64,000 nucleotides of DNA from Nocardia seriolae NBRC 15557 (GCF_007990715.1 NZ_BJWY01000019.1:1-64000); one strand, 5' to 3'; shown: positions 49,306 to 61,776, numbered from the stretch's first letter. The notes: generated by a model not told the origin, from the letters alone. Made by a program: numbers and translations.

Positions 49306-50706
49306 ATGACCGTGCGAGTACACGCCTTCACCGAGGACGCGCTCGGTGACCACGACGGGGTGGCGATCGCCGAGTTGATCCGCCGCGGCGAGCTCAGCGC
49401 CGCCGAGGTCGCCGAGGCGGCCCGCCAACGCGCGGCGAAGGTGAATCCGGAACTGAACGCGATTGTGGCGCAACCGGATACCCCGCAGGTGTCGGCGGAC
49501 CGCGACGCGCTGCTGTTCGGGGTGCCCACCTACGTCAAGGACAACACCGACCTGTCCGGGGTGCCCACCCAGCACGGCAGCGCCGCCTGGCGGGCCCGGC
49601 CCGCCAAGGCCGACGGGCCGTACACGAAACAGTTCCGTGCCAGCGGCATGACCGTGCTCGGCAAGACCACCCTGCCCGAATTCGGGTTGAACGCGACCAC
49701 CGAATTCGCCGGTGCCGAACCCACCCGCAACCCGTGGGACACCGGATTCTCCTCGGGCGCTTCCTCGGGCGGCTCGGCCGCGCTGGTGGCCGCGGGCGTG
49801 GTCCCGATCGCGCACGGCAACGACGGCGGCGGCTCGATCCGCATCCCCGCCGCCTGCTGCGGCCTGGTCGGCCTGAAGCCGACCCGGGGCCGCCACATCG
49901 ACGGCCCGCAGGCCCGCTCGATGCCCATCAACCTGGTCTCGGAGGGCGTGCTGACCCGCTCGGTGCGCGATACCGCCACCTATTTCGCCGCGGCCGAACG
50001 TTTCTGGCGCAATCCGGCGCTCCCGCCGGTCGGACTCGTGGAGGGCCCCGCGCAGCGGAAGTTGCGCATCGGCGTACTGGCCGAACCGATCACCGGCGCG
50101 CCCCTGGATCCTCACGTCCGCGCCGTCCTCGACGACACCGTGAAACTGCTGGAGAGCCTCGGCCACGAGGTGCGGCCGATCGCCTACCCGGTCGCCCCCG
50201 GTTTCGCGGAGGATTTCGCGACCTACTGGGCGATGCTGGCGTTCCTGCTCGGCCTGACCGGCAAACTCACCCTGGACCCGGCTTTCGATGCCTCCCAACT
50301 GGATCCGTTCACCCGCGGCCTGGCCGCCCGCTTCCGCGGTGCGCCCCTGCGCGCCCCGGCGGTCCTGTATCGCCTCTGGCGCATCCGCCGCGCCTATGCC
50401 GAATCCTTCCGCGACGTCGAACTGGTCGTGTCCCCGGTGCTGGCCTCGGTGACCCCGCGCCTGGGCTATCTCAGCCCCGATCAGCCCTTCGGCGAGGTCT
50501 TCGACCGCCTGCTGTCCTACGTCACCTACACCCCCTTGGCGAATGTGACCGGCGCCCCGGCCCTTTCGCTTCCCCTGGGCGCTTCCCCCGAAGGCCTGCC
50601 CGTCGGCATGCTCTTCTCCGCCGCCCACGGCGACGAACGCACCCTCCTGGAACTGGCCTACACCCTGGAAGCGGCCCGCCCCTTCCGCCGCATCCAGGAC
50701 GCCTAG
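49306..50706 (+). CDS. Amidase (amidase-signature family)
   Basis: The 466-residue enzyme has the Ser-cisSer-Lys triad of the amidase-signature family: Lys78 in YVKDN, cis-Ser154 in GASSGGSAA and nucleophile Ser177 in GGGSIRIPAACCG. It hydrolyses an amide (substrate unknown; relatives act on 6-aminohexanoate oligomers, aryl amides or amino-acid amides). No GatB or GatC genes are adjacent, so it is not the tRNA amidotransferase subunit. It is divergent from the kinase gene. Confidence 0.92.
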   Translation: MTVRVHAFTEDALGDHDGVAIAELIRRGELSAAEVAEAARQRAAKVNPELNAIVAQPDTPQVSADRDALLFGVPTYVKDNTDLSGVPTQHGSAAWRARPAKADGPYTKQFRASGMTVLGKTTLPEFGLNATTEFAGAEPTRNPWDTGFSSGASSGGSAALVAAGVVPIAHGNDGGGSIRIPAACCGLVGLKPTRGRHIDGPQARSMPINLVSEGVLTRSVRDTATYFAAAERFWRNPALPPVGLVEGPAQRKLRIGVLAEPITGAPLDPHVRAVLDDTVKLLESLGHEVRPIAYPVAPGFAEDFATYWAMLAFLLGLTGKLTLDPAFDASQLDPFTRGLAARFRGAPLRAPAVLYRLWRIRRAYAESFRDVELVVSPVLASVTPRLGYLSPDQPFGEVFDRLLSYVTYTPLANVTGAPALSLPLGASPEGLPVGMLFSAAHGDERTLLELAYTLEAARPFRRIQDA

Positions 50707-50715
50707 CAGGTGAGC

Positions 50716-50762
50716 ATGCACCGGCGTACGCGAACGTCGAGAAGCCCGGTACGCCAGTGCAT
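50716..50762. terminator. Bidirectional hairpin terminator
   Basis: Arms at 50716-50729 and 50749-50762 (14 nt each, one mismatch, core GGCGTAC/GTACGCC) with a 19-nt loop lie between the convergent amidase and FG-GAP genes. Confidence 0.65.
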
Positions 50763-50772
50763 TCTCATCGAC

Positions 50773-51918
50773 TCAGGAGATGTTCTTCAGGAACGACACC
50801 TCGTTCGCGGAGCCCGCCACCGCGATGTCGAGCTTGCCGTCCTTGTTGTAGTCGGCCAGGGCGGGGGTCTGGGGCTGGGCGGTGACGTCGTATTCGCCGG
50901 TCTTGGTGAGGGTTCCGTCGCCATTGCCGGTGAACAGGACCATCTTCGAGTTCAGGACCGCGGACATGGCCGCATCCATCCTGCCGTCGTGGTCGAAGTC
51001 GCCGACCGCGATGCTGGTGGGGCCCAGGCCCGAGAGATTGACGCGGTTGGTCTTCTTGAAACCGCCCTGCCCGTCCGAGACCAGCACGGTGGTGCTGAAG
51101 GAGAACGAGTCCGCGGTCACGATGTCGTCGATGCCGTCCCCGTCGAAATCGGCGGCCCGGATGTCCTCGGTGATCAGGCCGCTGGTGGAGGCGCCCTTGT
51201 GGGTGAAGCTGCCGTCGCCGTTGCCGAAGAACCCCTCGACCTGCTGGGACACATCGTTGTTGATGGCCATGTCGACCTTGGCGCCGGTGTGGAACTTGCC
51301 GAGGGTGAAGGTGCCGGGCGTGCCGCCGAAGGTGGTCACCGGGCCCGCCTTCAAGGTGCCGTCGCCATGGCCCAGCCAGGTCTGCACGCCGGTCGGCAGC
51401 AGGCTCAGCACATCGGCCTTGCCGTCGCCGTTCACATCGGCGACCAGCACCTCCTGCTGCGCGCCCTCGAGGGTGAGGGAGGTGGTGGCCGGCTTGAAGG
51501 TGCCGTCGCCCTTGTTGAGGAACACCGCGATCTGCGTCCACGCCTGGGCGACCACGTCGGGTTTGCCGTCCCCGTTGAGGTCGCCGACCGCGATCGCGCC
51601 GAAACCGTTGCCGACCGAACCGACCCGGGTGCCCGGGGCGAACGTGCCGTCGCCCTTGCCCTTCATGAGAATCGGGCCGCTGCCCTGGAAATCGGCGGCC
51701 ACGATATCCGGATTGCCGTCGCCGTCGAAATCCGCGGCGACCATGCCGATGGGCGCGGGCCCGGGACCCCAGGACGGGAACGAGCCCCCCGAGGGCGAAT
51801 TGACCGCCGGTGCGAAACTGATGGCCCCGGCCGCCCACGCCGCGCTGGGCACGGTGAGCGCGGCCGCGGAAGCCAACGCGGCGGAGACGAAAAGACGGCG
51901 GAAACTGCGTGCTTGCAT
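50773..51918 (-). CDS. Secreted FG-GAP/VCBS repeat protein
   Basis: The 381-residue precursor begins MQARSFRRLFVSAALASAAA with a Sec signal peptide cleaved after AWA (about residue 29). The rest is about seven FG-GAP/VCBS repeats of the type DFDGDGNPDIVAADF, with DxDGDGxxD calcium loops (for example GDLNGDGKPD and DVNGDGKADVL), a seven-bladed propeller. Such proteins bind calcium and often act in adhesion or ligand binding outside the cell. AGGAAT lies 5 nt before ATG 51918. Confidence 0.88.
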   Translation of the reverse strand: MQARSFRRLFVSAALASAAALTVPSAAWAAGAISFAPAVNSPSGGSFPSWGPGPAPIGMVAADFDGDGNPDIVAADFQGSGPILMKGKGDGTFAPGTRVGSVGNGFGAIAVGDLNGDGKPDVVAQAWTQIAVFLNKGDGTFKPATTSLTLEGAQQEVLVADVNGDGKADVLSLLPTGVQTWLGHGDGTLKAGPVTTFGGTPGTFTLGKFHTGAKVDMAINNDVSQQVEGFFGNGDGSFTHKGASTSGLITEDIRAADFDGDGIDDIVTADSFSFSTTVLVSDGQGGFKKTNRVNLSGLGPTSIAVGDFDHDGRMDAAMSAVLNSKMVLFTGNGDGTLTKTGEYDVTAQPQTPALADYNKDGKLDIAVAGSANEVSFLKNIS

Positions 51919-52235
51919 AGGTATTCCTGGGTCGGGGTGACACCACCGAACGGTGGTGGCCACGGACTCTAGGACACCGTGTTACGGGAAGTACCGGCCT
52001 TCAACGTAATTCGGCCGATTGTCGGAACCGGGGCGAATCGGTTCGTGCACAGTGCCGAAACCGGCGCGGCACCCGACCCGACCAGAGGGATGATCCGCGC
52101 GTGATCCGATCCTGACGGGCCCGGGCACATTTCGGATCGGATCACCAAGGGCACGGAATTCACCATCGACCAGAGCGGCCTCATTATCGGCGCGTCGATC
52201 GGTGCGTTCTGCCCGGAGTTCTCCTATTTGGCGAA
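51919..52235. other. Intergenic region without recognised features
   Basis: These 317 bases between the FG-GAP gene start and the end of the lactate-monooxygenase-like gene hold no convincing gene. They presumably carry the FG-GAP promoter, but I see no consensus element or hairpin. Confidence 0.5.
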
Positions 52236-53399
52236 TTAGACCGATACCGGGCGAAGCGCTTCGGGGGAGAGGTCTTTCAGGGTCGGGTACCCGTCCACGG
52301 CCATGATCAGATCGGCCTCGGCGAGCAGGGTGCGCAGCACGTGCACGATGCCGTCGACGCCGCCCAGGGCCAGCCCGTAGGCGTAGGGGCGGCCGATGCC
52401 GACCGCGCTCGCGCCCAGGGCCAGGGCCTTGATGATGTCCGCGCCCGAGCGCACGCCCGAGTCGAACAGCACCGGCAGCCCGTCGGCGGCCGCGACCACC
52501 TCGGGCAGCATGTCCAGGGCCGGGAGCCCGCCATTGGCCTGGCGGCCACCGTGATTGGAGCAGTAGATCCCGTCCACGCCCAGATCTTTGGCTCGGCGCG
52601 CGTCCTCGGGATGGCAGATGCCCTTCACGATCAGCGGCAGGCTCGTCAGCGACCGCAGCCACGGCAGATCCTCCCAGGTCAGCGGATTGCCGAAGACCTG
52701 GATCCACTTCAGGATCGCCGACTGCGGATCCTGTTCCGGCGACTGCGCCAGGCTCGCCCGGAACACCGGGTCGCTGAAGTAGTTGGCCAGGCAGTGCCCG
52801 CGCAACTGCGGGAAGTTCCCGGTCGACAGATCCCGCGGCCGCCAACCGGTGACCCAGGTGTCGAGGGTGACCACGATGCCCTTGAACCCCGCCTTCTCCG
52901 CCCGCTCCACCAGGCTCGCGGCCAGGTCCCGGTCGGTGGGGGTGTAGAGCTGGAAAAACCCCGGCGTATCGCCGAATTCGGCCGCCACCTGCTCGAGTGG
53001 ATCCACGGTCAGCGTGGACGCCACCATCGGCACCCCGGTCCGAGCCGCCGCCTGCGCGGTGGCCAGATCCCCGTGCCCGTCCTGCGCGCACAACCCGATC
53101 ACCCCGACCGGGGCCATGAAAACCGGTGCGGGCCAGCTCATCCCGAACAGCTCCACCGACAGATCCCGCTGCTTGGCCCCCACGAACATGCGCGGAATCA
53201 CCCCCCACCGATCGAACGCGGCCACATTCGCATCCTGGGTCCGCTCGTCCCCCGCACCCCCGGCCACATACGACCACACCGACGGCGCCAGCGCCGCCCG
53301 CGCCCGCTCGGCCAACTCCGCGAAACTCACCGGATACTGCGGCACCACCCCCCGCAACCCGTTGAAGTAGATCTCATTCTGAAAATCACCGAATGCCAC
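52236..53399 (-). CDS. FMN-dependent alpha-hydroxy acid dehydrogenase (lactate 2-monooxygenase-like)
   Basis: The 387-residue TIM-barrel flavoprotein begins [17 protein letters not shown] and has the FMN-binding [14 protein letters not shown] segment. [16 protein letters not shown] carries the catalytic His and substrate Arg, and [20 protein letters not shown] binds phosphate. The N-terminal extension and the region [16 protein letters not shown] suit lactate 2-monooxygenase (lactate to acetate and CO2) better than LldD. AGGAGG lies 6 nt before GTG 53399. No lactate permease is adjacent. It is a single gene. Confidence 0.86.
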   Translation of the reverse strand: MAFGDFQNEIYFNGLRGVVPQYPVSFAELAERARAALAPSVWSYVAGGAGDERTQDANVAAFDRWGVIPRMFVGAKQRDLSVELFGMSWPAPVFMAPVGVIGLCAQDGHGDLATAQAAARTGVPMVASTLTVDPLEQVAAEFGDTPGFFQLYTPTDRDLAASLVERAEKAGFKGIVVTLDTWVTGWRPRDLSTGNFPQLRGHCLANYFSDPVFRASLAQSPEQDPQSAILKWIQVFGNPLTWEDLPWLRSLTSLPLIVKGICHPEDARRAKDLGVDGIYCSNHGGRQANGGLPALDMLPEVVAAADGLPVLFDSGVRSGADIIKALALGASAVGIGRPYAYGLALGGVDGIVHVLRTLLAEADLIMAVDGYPTLKDLSPEALRPVSV

Positions 53400-53514
53400 G
53401 CGCAACCTCCTTGTTCGCGCACCTACCCGAGGCGCCCTGCCATCCTGCCAGCAGACGTCACCGCCGAGTACACATACGGTCTCGCCGGGCGGCAGGATGG
53501 CGGGTGCGCGCAGG

Positions 53515-54309
53515 TCAGTAGGTGGCGTTCAGGTAGTCGGCGGCGTGGGTGGTCCACAGGACGTCCGTGCCGGGCATGTTGTGGCCGGAGTAGTGGACGT
53601 GTTGGCCGTCGGGCCAGGGGGTCAGGTAGCCGAGGAGGCCGCGGACGGCGGCGGTGTAGCGGTTGAGGTTGGTGACCGGGTCCAGGAGCAGGAAGTTCAG
53701 GAGTTCGTGGAAGATCACCGGGGTGAGGTTGCCGATTCGGGCGCCTTCTACCAGGGAGAACGGGGAGATTGCGGTGTCGATGGCGCGGAGGGGGGAATCC
53801 TCGGGGGAGGAGGTGATGATGTCGTCGGGGTTGGCGTATTCGCGGACGTCGATGCCCCAGGGCCATTTTCCGCGGCGGCGGTGCAGGCCGTAGGTGGTGT
53901 CGGGACAGAGGTTGCCGACCGATTGGCCTGCTCGGCGCATGGGATTGGCGATGTTGACCACGAACGCGATTTCGAGGGGGGAGTCGTCGGTATTGGTGTA
54001 TACCCCCGCCCGCACGCCCTCGAGAATGGTGCTCGCCACGATTCCGCCGAGCGAATAGCTCAGCAGCCCACACACATTCGGTGAATCCTGCAGGGCTTTG
54101 ACTCCGGCGGCGACTCCCAATCGCACCGAGGTGTCCAGCGAGGGGCCCCACATGTTCGGGTCCGGGCCGATGGCGGCGGGCCAATCCGCTTCGAAGCAGC
54201 TGAACCTGTCGGTGTCCAGGAGTTTGGTGACGTCGTGCAGCATGCCGGCCGGGGTGCCGTCGGCATTGCGCTGTTCACCGGTTCCCCGCAAGGTGATGAT
54301 GTCGATCAT
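53515..54309 (-). CDS. LysB/cutinase-like serine hydrolase
   Basis: The 264-residue protein begins [11 protein letters not shown], the strand and turn shared by cutinases, PE-PPE hydrolases and mycobacteriophage LysB esterases. It has a nucleophile elbow [12 protein letters not shown], where Ser takes the place of the usual first Gly of GxSxG. A C-terminal [13 protein letters not shown] may supply the His. There is no signal peptide. LysB-like enzymes cleave mycolyl-arabinogalactan esters; cutinase-like enzymes cleave lipid esters. The exact target is unknown. Confidence 0.7.
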   Translation of the reverse strand: MIDIITLRGTGEQRNADGTPAGMLHDVTKLLDTDRFSCFEADWPAAIGPDPNMWGPSLDTSVRLGVAAGVKALQDSPNVCGLLSYSLGGIVASTILEGVRAGVYTNTDDSPLEIAFVVNIANPMRRAGQSVGNLCPDTTYGLHRRRGKWPWGIDVREYANPDDIITSSPEDSPLRAIDTAISPFSLVEGARIGNLTPVIFHELLNFLLLDPVTNLNRYTAAVRGLLGYLTPWPDGQHVHYSGHNMPGTDVLWTTHAADYLNATY

Positions 54310-54526
54310 TGTCTTTTCCCCTCCGCGCGCCGATCCATTCGACGCCTGCCCCCGACGCTAGAAGCGTCTTGCAAGGTATTCGCGAGTAGGCGACTACCCG
54401 TTTCGAATGCACGGGCCGCGGTGAATCGGTGTGTCGGTCGGATCATCCCGACCGGGTGAGGTGCGACCATGCTTCAAGCGGGCAGGGTTGGTCCGGAGTG
54501 TGGCCGTTTCGAGGCGAAGGGGTGGC

Positions 54527-55180
54527 ATGGCGGGGATCGGCGGACGGGCGCAGGCGGTGTGGCGGTTCGTCCGCAGCGCGCCCGGCACCTACATCTGGCT
54601 GGCGCTGCTGCTGGTCACCACCATCGTGATGCGCTCCCTGCCGCCCGACGAGGCGCGGGTGCTGCTGGGCAACCGCTCCACCAACCTGCATCACCTGCGC
54701 GAGGATCCGATTCGCGTGCTGGTGAGCAGCGCCTTCTGGCTGCCCGGCGGCGGCTGGCCGGTCTACCTGGTCCTCTACAGCGTCTTCCACGCCCCGGCCG
54801 AACGCTGGCTCGGCACCCGCCGCTGGCTGGTCTGCCTTGTCATCGCCCACGTCGGGGCAACCTATATCAGTGAGGGCGTGCTGTATTGGGCCATCCACCG
54901 CGGCCACGCCCCCGCCGACGCGGTGTTCAGTCTGGATGTCGGCGTCAGCTACGCACTGGCCGGAGTGGTCGGCATCCTCGCGTACCACCTCACGCGCCCC
55001 TGGCGGTACTGGTACGCGCTGGCGACGACAGTCTTCTTCATCGTCCCGGTCCTCATCAACCCGAACTTCACCGACATCGGCCACCTCACCGCGCTCTTGA
55101 TCGGCTTCGCCTGCTACCCCCTGACCGGTGGTCGCCCGGGCCTCTGGACCCCGCGCCTGCCCCGCCACGCACGGACCTGA
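54527..55180 (+). CDS. Rhomboid-like membrane protein
   Basis: The 217-residue protein has about six membrane helices. DVGVSYALAGVVGILAYHL stands where rhomboid proteases have GxSG (Ser in GVSYAL) and DIGHLTALLIGF stands where the catalytic His lies. The sites are altered (GVSY instead of GxSG), so it may be an inactive or divergent rhomboid. AAGGGG lies 5 nt before ATG 54527. Confidence 0.65.
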   Translation: MAGIGGRAQAVWRFVRSAPGTYIWLALLLVTTIVMRSLPPDEARVLLGNRSTNLHHLREDPIRVLVSSAFWLPGGGWPVYLVLYSVFHAPAERWLGTRRWLVCLVIAHVGATYISEGVLYWAIHRGHAPADAVFSLDVGVSYALAGVVGILAYHLTRPWRYWYALATTVFFIVPVLINPNFTDIGHLTALLIGFACYPLTGGRPGLWTPRLPRHART

Positions 55181-55243
55181 CCGACGAACACGGCCCGGTA
55201 CGACGCAACCGCCTGGGACGACGAAACGGTTCGAAACGACGAA

Positions 55244-55286
55244 ACCGGGCGGGCCGCAATCGCTTTCACGATGCTGCCCGCCCGGT
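55244..55286. terminator. Hairpin terminator shared by pgl and the rhomboid-like gene
   Basis: An 11-bp perfect GC stem (ACCGGGCGGGC at 55244-55254 and its complement at 55276-55286) lies 13 nt beyond the pgl stop in the direction of transcription and 64 nt after the convergent rhomboid-like gene. Confidence 0.75.
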
Positions 55287-55298
55287 CGGCGACGGTTC

Positions 55299-56033
55299 TC
55301 AGTGCGGCAGATCGGTGGCTGCGGCCTCGTCGAGCAGCCAGGTGGTGGACTCGCTGCCGATCGCGCCCGCGGCCGGAATGTCGAGGGGCGACGCACCATT
55401 GAGGGCGGCGGCCACGGCGGCGGCCTTGGCCTCGCCGGAGACGATGAGCACCACGTGGCGGGACTTGCGGATGGCGGGCAGGGTTAGGGTGATCCGGACC
55501 GCCGGGGGTTTGGGGGAGTGGGTTTCGGCGACCACGAGGTCGTGTTCCTCGCGGGTGGCGTCGGTGTGCGGGAACAGCGAATTGATGTGGCCCTCACCGC
55601 CCATGCCGAGCAGGTGCAGGTCGAATGCGCCGTGCTCGGCCAGGTAGGCGTGCACGGTGGCCGCGTACTCGCCCGCTGCCTCCAACGGGTCCGGGTAGTC
55701 GCCGCTGGAGGATTCGGTGGGGTGCACGCGGGCCGGGTCGAGTGGGAGGTGGTCGAGCAGGGCCTGGCGGGCCTGGAGTTCGTTGCGGTCCGCATCGCCG
55801 GTGGGCACGAAACGCTCGTCGCCCCAGAACACGTCGAGGTTGGCCCAGTCGATGTCGCCGGGGGCCTGGCGCACCAGTTCCAGCAGGGCGATGCCGGTGC
55901 CGCCGCCGGTGAGCACCACCGACGCCGACCCGCGCAGCCGCTGCGCCTCCACCACCTCGGTGACGAAGCGGGCGGCCGCGGCGGCCACGAGTTCGTCTGT
56001 GCCGGAGTAGGTCTCGACGGAGGGCTTACTCAT
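55299..56033 (-). CDS. pgl: 6-phosphogluconolactonase
   Basis: The 244-residue enzyme hydrolyses 6-phosphogluconolactone in the oxidative pentose phosphate pathway. VVLTGGGTGIALLELVRQ, then VFWGDERFVPTGDADRNEL and LLGMGGEGHINSLFPH are the DevB-family motifs. Its start overlaps the opcA stop by 8 nt, so it is coupled to the last step of the tkt-tal-zwf-opcA operon. A hairpin terminator follows. Confidence 0.95.
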   Translation of the reverse strand: MSKPSVETYSGTDELVAAAAARFVTEVVEAQRLRGSASVVLTGGGTGIALLELVRQAPGDIDWANLDVFWGDERFVPTGDADRNELQARQALLDHLPLDPARVHPTESSSGDYPDPLEAAGEYAATVHAYLAEHGAFDLHLLGMGGEGHINSLFPHTDATREEHDLVVAETHSPKPPAVRITLTLPAIRKSRHVVLIVSGEAKAAAVAAALNGASPLDIPAAGAIGSESTTWLLDEAAATDLPH

Positions 56034-56946
56034 AGGTGACCCTTTCGATTCCGGTGAGGGCCTCGGCGTAGATGTCGTCCGCGTCGAGGTGGCGCAGCTC
56101 CTCGGCCAGGCAGTCCTTGGTCTCGCGCCGCGCCAGCGCGAAGCGCTGATCGGGTGCGCCGGTGCGGGTGAGGGTGGCGGTGCGCCCGTGCTGCGGGCGC
56201 GCGATCGAGATCGACACCGAGGGCCGGTGCATCTCCACCTTCAGCTCGCCGGTGCGCCGCACCACCGGGCAGTCCAGCCGCGCGGCCAGCCAGCCCGCCA
56301 GCATGTCCAGCGCGGGCTCTTCCTTCAGGCCCGAAATCGTCACCGACTCAACGGGTTCGAACGGGGCCTCGTCCAGCGCCGCGGCCAGCAGGGCCCGCCA
56401 GTAGGTGACCCGGCTCCATGCCAGATCGGTGTCGCCGGGCGCATACGACCCGCGACGGCCCTTGATGGTGGACTGCGGATCCGCCGCGAAGGTGGCGTCG
56501 GTGATGCGGCGGGTCGCCAGCCGCCCGACCGAATCCTTGGACGGGAACTCCGGCGCGCCCCGCGGCCACCACGCCACCACGGGGGTGTCGGGCAGCAGGA
56601 ACGGGATGACGACGCTGGACTCGTGGGGCACCAGATCCCCTTGCAGCCGAAGCACGATCACCTCGGCCGCCCCGGCGTCCCCGCCGACGCGGATCTGCGC
56701 GTCGAGGCGCGTCTGCGCCATGCGGTCCCCGCGCGCCAGCACTATCACCCGGCAGGGGTGTTCGCGGCTGGCGTCGTTGGCGGCGTCGATGGCGTCCTCG
56801 GCCTCGGAGCTGTCCAGGGTGCACACCACCAGGGTCAGCACCCGCCCCATGGTGACCACGCCGTTGGATTCGCGCAGCTGCACCAGACGTTTGGACACCT
56901 CGCGGGTGTCGGTGTCGGGCATGTCGATGATCACGGTCGCCGCCAT
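56026..56946 (-). CDS. opcA: Glucose-6-phosphate dehydrogenase assembly protein OpcA
   Basis: The 306-residue protein is the actinobacterial OpcA, which helps assemble and activate glucose-6-phosphate dehydrogenase. MAATVIIDMPDTDTREVSKR is the family N-terminus; LLPDTPVVAWWPRGAPEFPS and SKDSVGRLATRRITDA follow. The start overlaps the zwf stop by 16 nt and the end overlaps pgl by 8 nt. Confidence 0.95.
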   Translation of the reverse strand: MAATVIIDMPDTDTREVSKRLVQLRESNGVVTMGRVLTLVVCTLDSSEAEDAIDAANDASREHPCRVIVLARGDRMAQTRLDAQIRVGGDAGAAEVIVLRLQGDLVPHESSVVIPFLLPDTPVVAWWPRGAPEFPSKDSVGRLATRRITDATFAADPQSTIKGRRGSYAPGDTDLAWSRVTYWRALLAAALDEAPFEPVESVTISGLKEEPALDMLAGWLAARLDCPVVRRTGELKVEMHRPSVSISIARPQHGRTATLTRTGAPDQRFALARRETKDCLAEELRHLDADDIYAEALTGIERVTYE

Positions 56947-58493
56947 TCCCGCCCGCTGCGCGCGAGCATCTCGTCGGCGGAGTCCGGGCCCCAGCCGCCC
57001 GCCTCGTACGGGTCGGGCTTGCCGGTCGCGGCCCAGTGCTCGAGCGCGGGATCGAGGATGCGCCAGGACAATTCGACCTCCTCGTTGACCGGGAACAGCG
57101 ACGGCACCCCCAGCAGCACATCCAGAATGAGCCGCTCGTACGCCTCGGGGGAGTCCTCGGTGAACGCCTCGCCGTAGCTGAAGTCCATGTTCACATCGCG
57201 CACCTCCATCGAGGACCCGGGCACCTTGGACCCGAATCGCATGGTGATGCCCTCGTCCGGCTGCACCCGGATGACCAGCGCGTTCTGGCCGAGCTCCTCG
57301 GTCATGGTCTGATCGAAGGGCAGGTGCGGGGCGCGCTTGAACACCACCGCGATCTCGGTGACGCGGCGGCCCAATCGTTTTCCGGTGCGCAGATAGAACG
57401 GCACGCCCGCCCAGCGCCGCGTCGCCACGGCCAGGGTGATGGCCGCGTAGGTCTCGGTGCGGGAATTCGGGTCGAAACCATCCTCCTGCAACAGCCCCAC
57501 CACCGGCTCGCTGCCCTGCCAGCCCGCGGTGTACTGGCCGCGGGCGGTCGTCTCGTCCAGGGGCGCAACGAGTTTGGTCGCGGAGAGCACCTTGATCTTC
57601 TCGATCTGGAGCTGCTTGGGCTGGAAGCTCACCGGCTCTTCCATGGCGGTCAACGCCAGCAATTGCAGCAGGTGGTTCTGGATGACGTCGCGCGCCGCGC
57701 CGATGCCGTCGTAATAGCCTGCGCGCCCGCCCAATCCGATGTCCTCGGCCATGGTGATCTGCACATGGTCGACATAGTTGGCGTTCCAGATCGGATCCCA
57801 CAGCTGGTTGGCGAAGCGCAGCGCCAGAATGTTCTGCACCGTCTCCTTGCCCAGGTAGTGGTCGATGCGGAACACCGAACGCTCCGGGAACACGGTGTTC
57901 ACCAACGCGTTCAGTTCCTGGGCGCTCTTCAGGTCGTGCCCGAAGGGCTTCTCGATCACCACCCGCCGCCACGGCTTGGGTTGGCCCGCAGGGGAATCCA
58001 CGGGTTGCGCCAGACCGTTCTTGGACAGCTGCTCGAGCACGATCGGGAAGTCGCTGGGCGGAATCGACAGGTAGAAGCCGGTATTGCCGCCGGTCCCGCG
58101 ATCCCGATCCAGATCCTTCAAGGTGGTGGCCAGCTTGTGGAAGGCCGCGTCGTCCTCGAACGTGCCGCGGACGAAACGCAGGCCCTCCTTGAGCTGCTGC
58201 CACACCTCCTCCCGGAAGGGAGTGCGCGAGGACGCCGACACCGACTCGTGAACCAGGTTCGCGAAGTCCTCGTCGGTCCAGTCCCGGCGCGCGAAGCCGA
58301 CCAGCGAGAAGCCCGGGGGCAGCAGCCCCCGGTTCGCCAGGTCGTAGATGGCCGGCAGCACTTTGCGCCGCGACAGGTCACCGGTCACGCCGAATATCAC
58401 CACACTGCTCGGTCCAGCGATGCGCGGAACCCGGCTGTCGCGTGAATCGCGCAGCGGGTTCGGCGTCGCGACCGTTGTCGCCGCGCCTGCCAC
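56931..58493 (-). CDS. zwf: Glucose-6-phosphate 1-dehydrogenase
   Basis: The 520-residue enzyme oxidises glucose 6-phosphate with NADP as the entry step of the pentose phosphate pathway. The GVTGDLSRRKVLPAIYDL nucleotide motif, the EKPFGHDLKSAQ region and the catalytic RIDHYLGKE motif are intact. GTG 58493 lies 3 nt after the tal stop with GGAGG upstream, which rules out the long N-terminal extension in this frame. It overlaps opcA. Confidence 0.96.
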   Translation of the reverse strand: MAGAATTVATPNPLRDSRDSRVPRIAGPSSVVIFGVTGDLSRRKVLPAIYDLANRGLLPPGFSLVGFARRDWTDEDFANLVHESVSASSRTPFREEVWQQLKEGLRFVRGTFEDDAAFHKLATTLKDLDRDRGTGGNTGFYLSIPPSDFPIVLEQLSKNGLAQPVDSPAGQPKPWRRVVIEKPFGHDLKSAQELNALVNTVFPERSVFRIDHYLGKETVQNILALRFANQLWDPIWNANYVDHVQITMAEDIGLGGRAGYYDGIGAARDVIQNHLLQLLALTAMEEPVSFQPKQLQIEKIKVLSATKLVAPLDETTARGQYTAGWQGSEPVVGLLQEDGFDPNSRTETYAAITLAVATRRWAGVPFYLRTGKRLGRRVTEIAVVFKRAPHLPFDQTMTEELGQNALVIRVQPDEGITMRFGSKVPGSSMEVRDVNMDFSYGEAFTEDSPEAYERLILDVLLGVPSLFPVNEEVELSWRILDPALEHWAATGKPDPYEAGGWGPDSADEMLARSGREWRRP

Positions 58494-58495
58494 CG

Positions 58496-59629
58496 TCAGT
58501 TGCCTCCCGCCACCTGCAGCTTTTCGGTGGTGGCCACCAGCAGTTCGTCCCAGGAGGCGACGAACTTGTCCACGCCCTCGGTCTCGAGGACCCCGAACAC
58601 GTCGGTCAGGTCGATGCCCACCGCGGCGAGGTCGTCGAACACCTGCTGCGCGTCGGCGGCCAGCCCGTCCAGGCGGTTGCCTTCCAGCACACCGTGATCG
58701 GCGAAGGCCTCGAGGGTCTTCTCCGGCAGCGTGTTGACCGTGTTCGGGCCCACCAGCTCGGTGATGTACATGGTGTCGGGGTAGTCCGGGTTCTTCACAC
58801 CGGTCGACGCCCACAGCGCACGCTGCTTGTTCGCGCCGCCCACCGAGGACAGCTTGGCGAAGCTGTCGGTGTGCTTGCCGCCGTCGAACACGTCGCGGTA
58901 GGCCGCGTAGGCCAAGCGCGCGTTGGCGATTCCGGCCTTGCCGCGCAGCGCGAGGGCATCGGGGGTGCCGATGGCCTCGAGGCGCTTGTCGATCTCGGTG
59001 TCCACGCGGGAGACGAAGAACGAAGCCACGGAATGGATCTTGGCGATGTCGTGCCCGGCGGTGTGGGCGTTGCGCAGCCCGTCGAGGTAGGCGCCCATCA
59101 CCGCGACGTAGCGCTGCACCGAGAAGATCAGCGTCACGTTCACGCTGATGCCCTCGGAGATCACCCGGTTGATGGCGGGCAGGCCCGCCTCGGTGGCCGG
59201 GATCTTGATCAGCAGGTTGGGCCGGTCCACGATCTTCCACAGCTCGATGGCCTGGGCCACCGTGCCGTCGGTGTCGAAGGCCAGGCGCGGATCCACCTCG
59301 ATGGACACCCGCCCGTCGACGCCGTGGGTGGCTGCGAAGACATCGGCGAACACGTCGCAGGCCGCGCGCACGTCATCGGTGGTGATGGTGCGGATGGCCG
59401 AGTCGACGTCCGCGCCGCGCGCGGCGAGCTCGCCGACCTGCTCGTCGTAGGCGTGGCCCTTGGACAGCGCGCCCTGGAAGATGGTCGGGTTGGTGGTGAC
59501 GCCGACGACATTGCGGGAATCGATCAGGCCCTTCAGATTTCCGGACTTGATGCGATCACGCGACAGATCGTCCAGCCACACCGAAACCCCGGCGGCCGAC
59601 AGGGCCGCGGTGTTCGAGTTCTGGGTCAT
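58496..59629 (-). CDS. tal: Transaldolase
   Basis: The 377-residue transaldolase moves a dihydroxyacetone unit between sugar phosphates. [15 protein letters not shown] and [12 protein letters not shown] open the barrel, and [15 protein letters not shown] carries the Schiff-base lysine. The long actinobacterial form is expected here. It sits between tkt (5-nt gap) and zwf. Confidence 0.95.
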   Translation of the reverse strand: MTQNSNTAALSAAGVSVWLDDLSRDRIKSGNLKGLIDSRNVVGVTTNPTIFQGALSKGHAYDEQVGELAARGADVDSAIRTITTDDVRAACDVFADVFAATHGVDGRVSIEVDPRLAFDTDGTVAQAIELWKIVDRPNLLIKIPATEAGLPAINRVISEGISVNVTLIFSVQRYVAVMGAYLDGLRNAHTAGHDIAKIHSVASFFVSRVDTEIDKRLEAIGTPDALALRGKAGIANARLAYAAYRDVFDGGKHTDSFAKLSSVGGANKQRALWASTGVKNPDYPDTMYITELVGPNTVNTLPEKTLEAFADHGVLEGNRLDGLAADAQQVFDDLAAVGIDLTDVFGVLETEGVDKFVASWDELLVATTEKLQVAGGN

Positions 59630-59634
59630 GAAAC

Positions 59635-61776
<2,142 letters not shown>

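Noticed and set aside
49129..50721. Apparent N-terminal extension of the kinase gene by more than 500 residues
   Set aside because: The stretch is opposite the amidase gene, and the kinase family starts at MVLAPGTVFAGFTIEALLGR.
58494..59240. N-terminal extension of zwf across tal
   Set aside because: It is antisense-free but in another frame of tal. The zwf family begins after GTG 58493, which has its own GGAGG.
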